NCBI GenBank assembly: GCA_021813305.1
Contig: JAKALE010000022.1
Span: 1-6,547, forward strand
From: a bacterium
Lineage (GTDB): Bacteria > Patescibacteria > Paceibacteria > UBA6257 > Brennerbacteraceae
Direction of reading: 5' to 3'
Length of the DNA: 6,547 bases
Below the pieces are notes generated by a model. That model was not told where the DNA came from. It saw only the letters and a program-made list of their open reading frames with translations, and did no database searches. The position numbers and the translations under genes are program-made. How positions within the stretch are numbered: the stretch's first letter is position 1; each line of letters opens with the position of its first letter. Of this stretch, positions 1-6,003 are shown piece after piece.

Positions 1-1
1 G

Positions 2-211
2 CCCGCAGAAGTCACGATAAACAAGGGTGACGCCGTAGAATGGACCAACAGCGACTCCGCGCCGCACACAATCACCGCGGACGGCGGAAGTTTCGAGTCG
101 GGCACGCTATCCAACGGCCAAAAATTCAGCAAGACCTTCACTGAAAGCGGCACCTACGCCTACCATTGCGCAATCCACACCTCGATGAAAGGAACAATAA
201 TCGTGAAGTAA
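2..211 (+). CDS. Cupredoxin (amicyanin/plastocyanin-like), C-terminal part
   Basis: This is the last 69 codons of a blue-copper protein whose start lies left of the window. Such proteins carry electrons between redox partners, or bind copper, usually outside the cytoplasm; any signal peptide would be upstream and is not visible. In visible-residue numbering the type-1 copper ligands are all present: H22 in the PHT motif, then C56, H59 and M62 in the motif CAIHTSM. The C-x2-H-x2-M spacing matches amicyanin rather than the longer C-x2-H-x4-M loop of plastocyanin. The preceding text (KGDAVEWTN, then SGTYAYHC) is the usual cupredoxin beta-strand pattern. The TAA stop at 209-211 directly abuts the ATG of the next gene, so they are probably one operon with the ZIP transporter further on. 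The family call is firm; the electron partner is unknown. Confidence 0.9.
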   Translation, partial: PAEVTINKGDAVEWTNSDSAPHTITADGGSFESGTLSNGQKFSKTFTESGTYAYHCAIHTSMKGTIIVK

Positions 212-427
212 ATGGTTACGATCCTCTTCGGCCAGAATCTCGTCTTCTGGAGCGGCGCACTCGTCGGCCTGTCGTTTATCATGACCGCCGGCCTCGGCAT
301 TTACTCGAACTTCGTCAACCCCGAGTTTTTCCAATTGCACAAGAAATCAACCATGATAACCATTCCGCTCTTCCTAATTCACGCGTCCCTCGCGCTGGCA
401 ATGTACTGGTTCGGCATCTTGATATGA
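212..427 (+). CDS. Small two-helix membrane protein, function unknown
   Basis: I do not recognise this 71-residue protein. It has two hydrophobic stretches, about residues 9-31 and 47-70, separated by a short polar linker (NPEFFQLHKKST), so it is probably a helical hairpin in the membrane. Histidines at 43 and 57 flank or enter the second helix and could bind heme or metal, but nothing in the sequence proves that. The ATG is the first base after the cupredoxin stop, and its TGA overlaps the ATG of the ZIP gene (ATGA at 424-427). This tight coupling on both sides is the main argument that it is a real gene and that it works with the cupredoxin and transporter, perhaps as a membrane partner. 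No Shine-Dalgarno sequence is visible. Confidence 0.7.
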   Translation: MVTILFGQNLVFWSGALVGLSFIMTAGLGIYSNFVNPEFFQLHKKSTMITIPLFLIHASLALAMYWFGILI

Positions 428-1125
428 TCTACGTTCTTCTCGCGCTTCTCGCCGGCCTTTCGGATTTGTTCAGCGGCCTCTCGGTGCTCTACTTCAAGCA
501 GGTTGCCAAAGTGGACACGCGCTACGTCATAGCATTCGCAGGCGGCGCGATGCTTGCCGCGGTTTTCTTCGAGCTTTTGCCGGACTCGTCGGCATCGCCG
601 AATGCGTTTATGGTCGTAGGACTTGGCTTCTTCTTTTTCTACCTCATGGAAAAAATGGTCATGATTCATTCCTGCGGGGAAAAAGAGTGCAAGGCGCACA
701 CCGTGGGCTGGATATCAGTGGTGGGAATGAGTTCCGACAACATAGTGGACGGCGCCGGCATAGCTGCGGCGTATTTTGTAAACCCGCTTTCCGGCCTGCT
801 CGTCGCGGCAGCAGTGTTCGTGCACGAAGTGCCACAAGGCCTCACTACCGCAGTTCTCCTGAAGAGGTCCGGCTTCAAGAAATCAAAGATAATCCTGGCG
901 CTGGCCGCGGAAGCGCTACTATACCCCATAGGCGCGCTCTTGGCGCTGGTCATTCCGCAGTCTCTCTATCCTACGATACTCGCGTTCGTGGCGGGCGACT
1001 TCCTCTACATAGCCGCGAGCGACCTTCTGCCTGACGCGCACCGAAAGTTTAACTACAAGGTGGTCGCGTGCGTCCTGCTTGGCCTGGCGAGCATCGGCCT
1101 GCTCGAAATTTTCTTCAAGGCCTGA
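424..1125 (+). CDS. ZIP-family metal transporter with atypical metal-site residues
   Basis: This 233-residue integral membrane protein has the ZIP pattern, which moves divalent metals such as zinc or iron toward the cytoplasm. Recognisable parts are the TM2 text FAGGAMLAAVFFELLPD (38-54), a TM4 motif DNIVDG (105-110), a TM5 motif HEVPQG (134-139), and the TM7-8 text AGDFLYIAASDLLPDAH (190-206). Compared with usual ZIPs, the TM4 His is Asp105 (HNxxDG becomes DNIVDG), the TM5 Glu is Gln138 (HEIPEG becomes HEVPQG), and TM6 has Tyr-Pro at 167-168 where Glu-Pro is common. The loop between TM3 and TM4 carries H82, C84, C89 and H92, a plausible metal-binding cluster in the loop that is often His-rich in this family. 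The ATG at 424 was chosen because it overlaps the upstream stop (ATGA); the frame is open upstream, but that part is not ZIP-like. Its 3' end overlaps the convergent SOD frame by 11 bases. Isoleucine is coded by ATA in 8 of 14 cases. Confidence 0.87.
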   Translation: MIYVLLALLAGLSDLFSGLSVLYFKQVAKVDTRYVIAFAGGAMLAAVFFELLPDSSASPNAFMVVGLGFFFFYLMEKMVMIHSCGEKECKAHTVGWISVVGMSSDNIVDGAGIAAAYFVNPLSGLLVAAAVFVHEVPQGLTTAVLLKRSGFKKSKIILALAAEALLYPIGALLALVIPQSLYPTILAFVAGDFLYIAASDLLPDAHRKFNYKVVACVLLGLASIGLLEIFFKA

Positions 1126-1420
1126 AGTGGCCGTCGACTTTTTTCCAGTCCACGTTCGACAAATAAGCTTCGATGTATTTCGCCTTGTCCGGGCCGTAGT
1201 CGTGGTAATACGCGTGCTCGAAAACGTCCACTGCCAACAACGCAGTTGCAGACCAAACCGCGCCCTGGTTGTGCGAGTCGCACAGGAAGTTTCTCAGCTT
1301 TCCTTCGTCCAGGCAGAGTATGGCCCAGCCTGTTGACGCCTTGGCGCAGGCGATAATGTCCGCCTTCCAAACTTCAAAAGAGCCGAAGTCCTCGTTTATT
1401 TTGCCGAGCAGTTTTCCTTC
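1115..1420 (-). pseudogene. C-terminal half of Fe/Mn superoxide dismutase, N-terminus missing
   Basis: This is the final ~100 residues of the frame above. The text INEDFGSFEVWK (442-453), the HNQG segment (484-487) and DVFEHAYYHDYG (499-510) are the C-terminal alpha/beta domain of Fe/Mn SOD, which converts superoxide to oxygen and hydrogen peroxide. D499 and H503 in DVFEH are the last two metal ligands. The N-terminal helical domain, with the first two histidine ligands, is absent, so this fragment could not form the normal active site. The true gene presumably continued upstream in the source genome. It is convergent with the ZIP gene, and two of its five Ile codons are ATA. SOD beside a cupredoxin and a metal transporter would make sense as an oxygen/metal stress cluster. 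Whether the metal is Fe or Mn cannot be decided from this fragment. Confidence 0.85.
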
Positions 1421-2722
1421 GACCGGCACCGGTTCACTGCAATATTGGCAGAGTTTGCGCACCAGGCGCTGAGCGATGATGAGATTTAAGGCCGAAGCGA
1501 TGATTTCCGGCCTGATCTTGAAATCGAGCAAGCGGGGGATAGTTCCCGACGCGTCGTTGGTATGCAGAGTCGAAAACACCAAGTGTCCGGTCAGGGACGC
1601 GTGCATGGCGATTTCCGCGGTTTCCTGGTCGCGGATTTCACCGACCAGGATGACATCGGGATCTTGGCGCAAAATCGCGCGCAGGCCTCCGGCGAACGTG
1701 TAACCGCTTTTGGAATCCGTTTGCGTCTGCTCAATGCCTTCGATGCGGTATTCAATCGGATCTTCCAAGGTGATGACCTTGTTTTCCTTGGACGCCACGT
1801 GCTTGAGGCATGCATAGAGGGTGGTGGTTTTGCCGGATCCTGTAGGACCGGTTTCCAGGACAAGGCCGTTTGGTTTTTTGATTTCGCGCTCAACCACGTC
1901 CCGGTCCTGCGCCCGGAACCCAAGGTCTTCCAGGGCCATGCCGATGGTATTGGGATTCAGGAAGCGCATGACGATGTTTTCCCCTTCAGGTCCGGGAATC
2001 GTGGATACGCGCACCTCCATTTCGTACGCGTCGCGTTTGATGGAACAGCGTCCGTCCTGGGGTACGTTTTTGATGTTGAGGCTTATCTTGCTGGTAAGTT
2101 TGATGCGGTCGGTGATTTTGCGCGAATATTCCTGATTCATCGTTGCGATCGGATAGAGTACGCCGTCGATACGGTAGCGCAACACGGTTTTTTCCTGCTT
2201 GGGTTCCACGTGCAGGTCCGATGCATCCGATGCCAGGGCATAAGCAATGATCCACAAGAGCATTTCGCTCGTGTCAAAATCGGACGTGAAATAGGATTCA
2301 AGCAGTTTGGTCGGATCCGGCGATTCCTTGCACGTGGTCACGTATTTGTCCGATACGGTCATGCTACCCACGATTTCCTGGCGTTTCTTGGGCACGAACT
2401 GGTAATTGTCCAGGAACCGCTCCAGGCCGATGGCTGATGCGACATACACCTTTGCCGTGCCGAATTTGGAAACTTCCTTGATCAGATCTTTTGTTTCCTG
2501 CATGTCCGGATTGACGGCTACGACGCTGAACTCGTGCGCCCTGTGGTCGAAAATCATTGCCTTGACCTGGCGCGCCCGGACTTCCGGGATGATGCGGATC
2601 GCTTCCACGTTGAGCGGCGCGTTTTTCAGGTCGATGTATTCGAGTTTGAGCTTGTCCGCGAGTTTTTGCGCCGCGTCTTCCTGGCGCAGTTCATCCAAGC
2701 GGGAAAGAGGTTGAAGAGGCAT
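1115..2722 (-). CDS. pilB: PilB/GspE-type secretion ATPase joined in frame to half a superoxide dismutase
   Basis: This 535-residue frame is a chimera. Residues 1-110 resemble the N-terminal MshEN/T2SSE_N domain. Residues 140-430 are the GspE/PilB ATPase that powers type IV pilus assembly or type II secretion at the inner face of the membrane: Walker A GPTGSGKTT (292-300), Asp box around LEDPIEY (319-325), Walker B region DPDVILVGEIRD (354-365), and His box GHLVFSTLHTND (379-390). The first CxxC of the usual four-Cys zinc motif is present (C425, C428). The second CxxC and the C-terminal domain expected here are missing. From about residue 438 the protein is the C-terminal half of an Fe/Mn superoxide dismutase. 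The ATPase part alone is shorter than the usual ~550-600 residues. The ATG at 2722 is the only plausible start: an in-frame TAA lies two codons upstream. The ATPase call is firm; whether the fused protein exists in any cell is doubtful. Confidence 0.85.
   Translation of the reverse strand: MPLQPLSRLDELRQEDAAQKLADKLKLEYIDLKNAPLNVEAIRIIPEVRARQVKAMIFDHRAHEFSVVAVNPDMQETKDLIKEVSKFGTAKVYVASAIGLERFLDNYQFVPKKRQEIVGSMTVSDKYVTTCKESPDPTKLLESYFTSDFDTSEMLLWIIAYALASDASDLHVEPKQEKTVLRYRIDGVLYPIATMNQEYSRKITDRIKLTSKISLNIKNVPQDGRCSIKRDAYEMEVRVSTIPGPEGENIVMRFLNPNTIGMALEDLGFRAQDRDVVEREIKKPNGLVLETGPTGSGKTTTLYACLKHVASKENKVITLEDPIEYRIEGIEQTQTDSKSGYTFAGGLRAILRQDPDVILVGEIRDQETAEIAMHASLTGHLVFSTLHTNDASGTIPRLLDFKIRPEIIASALNLIIAQRLVRKLCQYCSEPVPVEGKLLGKINEDFGSFEVWKADIIACAKASTGWAILCLDEGKLRNFLCDSHNQGAVWSATALLAVDVFEHAYYHDYGPDKAKYIEAYLSNVDWKKVDGHFRP
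1395..1425. other. Join between the two halves of the chimeric frame
   Basis: PilB-like sequence ends after the CxxC and the PVPVEG text (about residue 436). SOD-like sequence is clear by INEDFG (442 on). The stretch between, KLLGK, could belong to either family, so the break can be placed only to within about 30 bases. The inverted repeat at 1422-1433 is directly beside it. Confidence 0.6.
1422..1433. repeat. Short inverted repeat (5-bp arms) beside the PilB::SOD join
   Basis: ACCGG and CCGGT are separated by CA, forming a 12-base near-perfect palindrome. On the minus strand it reads as two copies of CCGGT one base apart, coding Pro-Val-Pro-Val. It may be chance. It is listed because it lies within about 20 bases of the join, where a short repeat could aid template switching or misassembly. 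Confidence 0.4.
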
Positions 2723-2735
2723 GAAATGTTATTAA

Positions 2736-2762
2736 AGTATAACACGGCACAAACGAAACCAA
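2736..2762 (-). promoter_or_regulatory. Probable promoter of the PilB gene
   Basis: On the minus strand there is a good -10 hexamer, TATACT (2741 to 2736), 13 bases before the ATG at 2722. A transcript would start near 2729, giving a leader of only about seven bases, and no Shine-Dalgarno sequence precedes the ATG. The best -35 candidate is TTGGTT (2762-2757), but the 15-bp spacer is short, so only the -10 element is convincing. Confidence 0.45.
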
Positions 2763-2803
2763 CCGTGCGCGTATCGCCGGCGTCATAAGGAAAAGAAAAC
2801 ATA

Positions 2804-2832
2804 TTGTACGGGCGTTAATCTCCGTTTATACT
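2804..2832 (+). promoter_or_regulatory. Probable promoter of tsaE, giving a leaderless mRNA
   Basis: TTGTAC (2804-2809) and TATACT (2827-2832) are separated by exactly 17 bp, the ideal sigma-70-type spacing. Transcription would start about seven bases after the -10 element, at or next to the GTG start codon at 2839. This predicts a leaderless transcript, in keeping with the absence of a ribosome binding site. It is divergent from the PilB promoter in the same 116-bp gap. Confidence 0.55.
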
Positions 2833-2838
2833 TGATGC

Positions 2839-3294
2839 GTGCATAGCATCCGTTTCACAACCGTTTCTTCGGGGCGTACGCGCATCCTTGCCGGAGAATT
2901 TTGGCGCGACTTAAAATCGGTTTTGCCGTTTGATCGGGCGTGCGTTATCGGTTTGCGCGGGGATCTGGGAGCGGGAAAAACGACTTTTATGCAGGGCTTT
3001 GCCAAGGCCATGGGCATCGACGGGTTCATGACCAGCCCGACGTTTTTACTTATGCGTTCGTTTAGCATCCCGCGGTCGAAAACAACGCATACCTTGGTAC
3101 ATGTCGATTCATGGCGCATCGAAACCGATGACCTTGAGCATTTGGGCATGCGCGATGCGCTTGACGATCCGGGCACAATCGTGTGTATCGAGTGGGCCCA
3201 ACGCGTCAAGAGGTTGCTGCCTCGTGATACGATATGGATCGACTTCGCGCATGTGTCGCGGAACGTGCGCACAATAACATTTCGCATCCCATGA
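2839..3294 (+). CDS. tsaE: TsaE, ATPase for tRNA t6A37 modification
   Basis: This 151-residue cytoplasmic P-loop protein belongs to the TsaE family. With TsaB and TsaD it supports transfer of threonylcarbamoyl to adenosine 37 of tRNAs that read ANN codons. Visible motifs are Walker A GDLGAGKT (41-48), the family's TSPTF (65-69), HVDSWR (88-93, usually HxDxYR) and IEWA (117-120). Length is normal for TsaE (about 150). The start is GTG at 2839: the ATG at 2835 is in another frame and hits a stop after three codons, and the promoter places transcription start at the GTG. The TGA stop overlaps the ATG of the exonuclease gene (ATGA, 3291-3294), so the two are co-translated. TsaB and TsaD are not in the window. 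Confidence 0.93.
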   Translation: MHSIRFTTVSSGRTRILAGEFWRDLKSVLPFDRACVIGLRGDLGAGKTTFMQGFAKAMGIDGFMTSPTFLLMRSFSIPRSKTTHTLVHVDSWRIETDDLEHLGMRDALDDPGTIVCIEWAQRVKRLLPRDTIWIDFAHVSRNVRTITFRIP

Positions 3295-4190
3295 CCGTTT
3301 TCATTCTCGACAGTTTTGCCCTGCTTCATCGCGTGTACCATGCATTGCCCAAGTTTACGGATAAAGAAGGCAATCCTACCGGCGCACTCTACGGATTTTG
3401 TTCCGTGACGCTTAAAGTATTGAAAGAGTATCAGCCTGATGTCATGTGCGCAGCGTTCGATACCCCGGAACAGACGTTTCGCGAAGAGATGCTCGCCGAG
3501 TACCATGCCAACCGTCCGGAAACCGCGGACGATTTCAAACAACAGATCGAGCCGGTCAAGCGGTTTTTGCGCGCCATGCGCATCCCGGTGTTCGCGGCTC
3601 CGGGGTTCGAAGGGGACGATGTGCTGGGCACGCTCGTGATGTATTTCAGGAACCGATACGCCGCGCAGGCCGATATCCGTATTGTGACCGGCGACCGCGA
3701 TTCGCTGCAATTGGTTGATGCGCATACGCAGGTGTACCTGATGCATACGGGCATCACGAATATCGAAGCGTATGACGAAGCCATGGTGAAAGAGAAAATG
3801 GGGCTTACGCCAAGGCAGATTCCCGACTACAAAGCTTTGGCGGGGGACGCGTCGGATAACTTTCCCGGCGTGCGCGGCATCGGTCCAGTGAGCGCGAAGA
3901 GGCTGGTCAATGAGTTCGGCAGCGTCGAACGCCTGTACGAAGCGATTGAACGAGGAGCCGCGCAAAGCGTTTCTAAACCGACGCTTGAAAAACTTTCGGC
4001 AGGCAAGGAACAGGCGATTTTGTCGAAAAAACTGGCCGTCATCAAAACGGATCTGGATCTCAAAATCGACGACGATTCGCTTAAAATGAGGCCGCGGGTG
4101 ACCGGCGAAGCCGAAGAATTTTTGACTGAGCGCGGATTCAAGTCTTTACTCAAGCGCGCACAAGAAGCGAGCCAGCAGACGCTGTTATAG
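3291..4190 (+). CDS. Stand-alone 5'-3' exonuclease (PolA N-terminal domain type)
   Basis: This 299-residue protein matches the 5'-3' exonuclease/flap endonuclease domain of DNA polymerase I and stops where a polymerase domain would follow, so it is a single-domain nuclease. It would remove RNA primers and 5' flaps during lagging-strand synthesis and repair. Conserved acidic metal-binding residues are present: D7 in ILDS, EGDD (107-110; often EADD), GDRD (134-137) and GDASDN (185-190). A helix-3-turn-helix DNA-binding element, GVRGIGPVSAKRL, follows at 193-205. The early text LLHRVYHALP (11-20) and GALYGF (31-36) is also typical. The ATG at 3291 overlaps the tsaE stop. The frame is open upstream to an ATG at 3234, but that stretch lies in tsaE and has no family resemblance. 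Separate exonucleases of this kind occur in several small-genome bacteria. Confidence 0.92.
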   Translation: MTVFILDSFALLHRVYHALPKFTDKEGNPTGALYGFCSVTLKVLKEYQPDVMCAAFDTPEQTFREEMLAEYHANRPETADDFKQQIEPVKRFLRAMRIPVFAAPGFEGDDVLGTLVMYFRNRYAAQADIRIVTGDRDSLQLVDAHTQVYLMHTGITNIEAYDEAMVKEKMGLTPRQIPDYKALAGDASDNFPGVRGIGPVSAKRLVNEFGSVERLYEAIERGAAQSVSKPTLEKLSAGKEQAILSKKLAVIKTDLDLKIDDDSLKMRPRVTGEAEEFLTERGFKSLLKRAQEASQQTLL

Positions 4191-4207
4191 TTTTTCTTCT
4201 TTTGTGG

Positions 4208-4213
4208 GATAAT
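4208..4213 (+). promoter_or_regulatory. Possible -10 element before the 138-aa gene
   Basis: GATAAT differs from TATAAT at one base and lies 28 bases before the ATG at 4242, in a short gap that follows a T-rich stretch. No convincing -35 hexamer is found at 16-18 bp upstream. A start near 4220 would give a leader of about 22 bases. The gap is only 51 bp, so readthrough from the exonuclease gene is also possible. Confidence 0.3.
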
Positions 4214-4241
4214 TGGCGTAACAGGAATCAATATCACGAAT

Positions 4242-4658
4242 ATGGTCTTGAAAGGAACTGCGTTGAAGCTGCCAGAGAACAAAACGTCTGCCGCGGACGC
4301 ATGGATTGCCGAACAGGTGGCGGCGTTGCCCGGCGCTGTTATCGGCGAATTGCAAGAATTGAAGCCTCCGGTACATCCGAAGGGTTCGGAAATCCTCGCG
4401 GAGTTTTATGAATTGTTCGGATTGAAACCGGATGCGTCGCGCGCTGGAAATGCCGCATTGAGTGATGGGGCAGTACATGCGTTGTTGGATATGGATTTGG
4501 CTAATTATCCGAGGCACGTCGTTGCATTAGGGGCGCTTCTGGTCGCTTTCGGCGTTCCGGACGAGGCCATTGCTGGCTCAAGGGTCGGCGACAGATTGGA
4601 TGATATGACAAAAAACATTATGCCTGGCGGGAATAGTGCCATTGAGAACGTGATATAA
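4242..4658 (+). CDS. Hypothetical protein, 138 aa
   Basis: I do not recognise this protein. It is soluble in character, with no signal peptide or membrane segment, and rich in Ala, Leu, Glu and Asp. Much of it looks helical, for example AADAWIAEQVAAL (17-29), SEILAEFYELFG (49-60) and a more hydrophobic stretch HVVALGALLVAFG (92-104). A proline-rich spot, KPPVHPKG (41-48), separates the first two. No catalytic motif is evident. The ATG at 4242 is used; a TTG at 4262 with GGAAC a few bases upstream is an alternative start. It lies 51 bp after the exonuclease gene and 16 bp before the histidine kinase on the same strand, so it may be expressed with either. Its codon use resembles the neighbours, and no competing frame on either strand looks protein-like, which supports it as real. 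Confidence 0.65.
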   Translation: MVLKGTALKLPENKTSAADAWIAEQVAALPGAVIGELQELKPPVHPKGSEILAEFYELFGLKPDASRAGNAALSDGAVHALLDMDLANYPRHVVALGALLVAFGVPDEAIAGSRVGDRLDDMTKNIMPGGNSAIENVI

Positions 4659-4674
4659 GATCAACCGGAAATGT

Positions 4675-6003
4675 ATGAATAATTTCAACGCGTATTTCAA
4701 GCTCAAGGAAATGACGCCCGTCAAAGTATTTTTCGCGCTGCTTGTCGTGGAAAGCATCGCATGGTTTTGGCGCCTCCCGTTTGCGGTTGCGCTGTTCTTC
4801 GCGTTGGTTTCGCTCGCGTTTCTGGTCTGGCTCTTGATCCATTCCTGGCGCCTTGCTCAGACCAATTTCGCGCTGCAGCTTGAAAAAAACCAGAGCGCGG
4901 ATCTTATTAACAGCCTTTCCGAGGGCATCATCACGTACGATCAGAATTTCACCATCACGGCAATGAACGGCATTGCCGAAAGCCTGTGCGGCATCAGGCA
5001 GGCCGAAGTGGTTGGCAAAATCGTCACGCCGGAATGGGCGTCGTCGGGCAGGTTCCGTATCTTCACGCAGGTCATTTTCCCTTCGCTTGCGCCGACCGTG
5101 GTCAAAAAAAGCGTGGGTACGTATCCGCAGGTGGTGGACATATCGTTTACCGATCCCAAGGAAATGTATGTGGAAGTGACCACGGCCCAGGTGTTTGACG
5201 GCGCGAAAAACGTGATCGGATTCATGAAGATCATCCGCGACCGATCGCGCGAAGTGGAACTGTTGCGTTCCAAATCGGAATTCATCACCGTTGCCGCGCA
5301 TCAATTGCGTACGCCGCTGGCCGGCATCAAGTGGGGGGTGGAAACGTTGCTGGAGCAGAGCGCAGGCCCGGTCAATGACCAGCAAAAGCAGATTGCGCAG
5401 CAAACGTTGGACGTGACGGAGCGCCTGGTCAAGACGGTTGACGACTTGCTGGATGTGTCAAAACTGGAAGAAGGCAAGTTCGGATACAGGATGGAAAAAG
5501 CCGATTTGGTTACCTTGGTGCAGGACACCATGCAGACATTCGCGCAAAGCGCCTTGCAGCATAACGTGAAACTTTTGTTCTTCCCGCCCCAGGCACAGGC
5601 GCCGCAGATCATGATGGATGCGTCAAAAATCAAGCTGGTGCTCCAGAATCTGATCGACAACGCGATCAAATACAACGTGCCAAACGGCGAAGTGCGCGTG
5701 CGCATCGAGCTTATGCAGGACAAACCGTTCGTGCAAGTGTCGGTCGAGGATACCGGCGCGGGCATGGACGACGAGGATTTGTCCCGTTTGTTCATAAAAT
5801 TCTATCGAACGGAAGAAACGCTCAAGAAAGAAACCGCAGGATCAGGATTGGGACTGTATATCGCCAAGAACATCATCAAGCGCCACGGCGGCGACATCTG
5901 GGCGACCTCGGTCAAACAACGCGGATCGGTGTTTTCGTTCGTCTTGCCCACGGACGAATCCTTGATTCCGCCCGTGGAAGTGGGGGTGGAAGATATATTC
6001 TAA
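4675..6003 (+). CDS. Membrane-bound PAS-domain sensor histidine kinase
   Basis: This 442-residue two-component sensor has two membrane helices near the N-terminus (about 15-32 and 35-56) with almost no loop outside, so it probably senses within the membrane or cytoplasm. A short coiled linker leads to a PAS domain (about 74-190), then the HisKA dimerisation domain with phospho-acceptor His209 in AAHQLRTPLAG (207-217), then the HATPase domain: N-box NLIDNAIKYN (325-334), G1 box DTGAGMD (359-365), F box FIKFYR (373-378) and G2 box GSGLGLYIAK (389-398). All ATP-binding boxes look intact. The residue after the catalytic His is Gln rather than the common Glu/Asp. The ATG at 4675 is used because the ATG at 4671 meets a stop after three codons. 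No response regulator gene is in the window, so partner and signal are unknown. Confidence 0.93.
   Translation: MNNFNAYFKLKEMTPVKVFFALLVVESIAWFWRLPFAVALFFALVSLAFLVWLLIHSWRLAQTNFALQLEKNQSADLINSLSEGIITYDQNFTITAMNGIAESLCGIRQAEVVGKIVTPEWASSGRFRIFTQVIFPSLAPTVVKKSVGTYPQVVDISFTDPKEMYVEVTTAQVFDGAKNVIGFMKIIRDRSREVELLRSKSEFITVAAHQLRTPLAGIKWGVETLLEQSAGPVNDQQKQIAQQTLDVTERLVKTVDDLLDVSKLEEGKFGYRMEKADLVTLVQDTMQTFAQSALQHNVKLLFFPPQAQAPQIMMDASKIKLVLQNLIDNAIKYNVPNGEVRVRIELMQDKPFVQVSVEDTGAGMDDEDLSRLFIKFYRTEETLKKETAGSGLGLYIAKNIIKRHGGDIWATSVKQRGSVFSFVLPTDESLIPPVEVGVEDIF

Noticed and set aside
166..423. Upstream extension of the ZIP frame to an ATG at 166
   Set aside because: It overlaps the cupredoxin end and the 71-aa membrane gene, and its translation is Arg/Asn-rich with no ZIP character. 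The ATGA overlap at 424 is the natural start.
1562..2437. Plus-strand open frame of 291 codons opposite the PilB ATPase
   Set aside because: It is antisense to well-conserved Walker motifs, and its Phe/His/Gly-rich translation matches nothing I know.
3234..3290. Earlier ATG for the exonuclease gene
   Set aside because: The extra 19 residues lie inside tsaE and do not resemble the family, whose proteins begin right before the first conserved Asp (here D7).
2826..3965. Long minus-strand open frame of 379 codons opposite tsaE and the exonuclease gene
   Set aside because: Its translation is His/Arg/Val-rich with no domain, and it lies opposite two clear genes. It is a shadow of their codon bias.
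4173..4200. Possible terminator after the exonuclease gene: CAGC/GCTG stem followed by a T-rich run
   Set aside because: The stem has only four base pairs, lies in the coding end, and is separated from the T run by several bases. Too weak to call.
4618..5403. Minus-strand open frame of 261 codons opposite the histidine kinase
   Set aside because: It is antisense to the PAS and HisKA coding sequence, with a low-quality Arg/His-rich translation.
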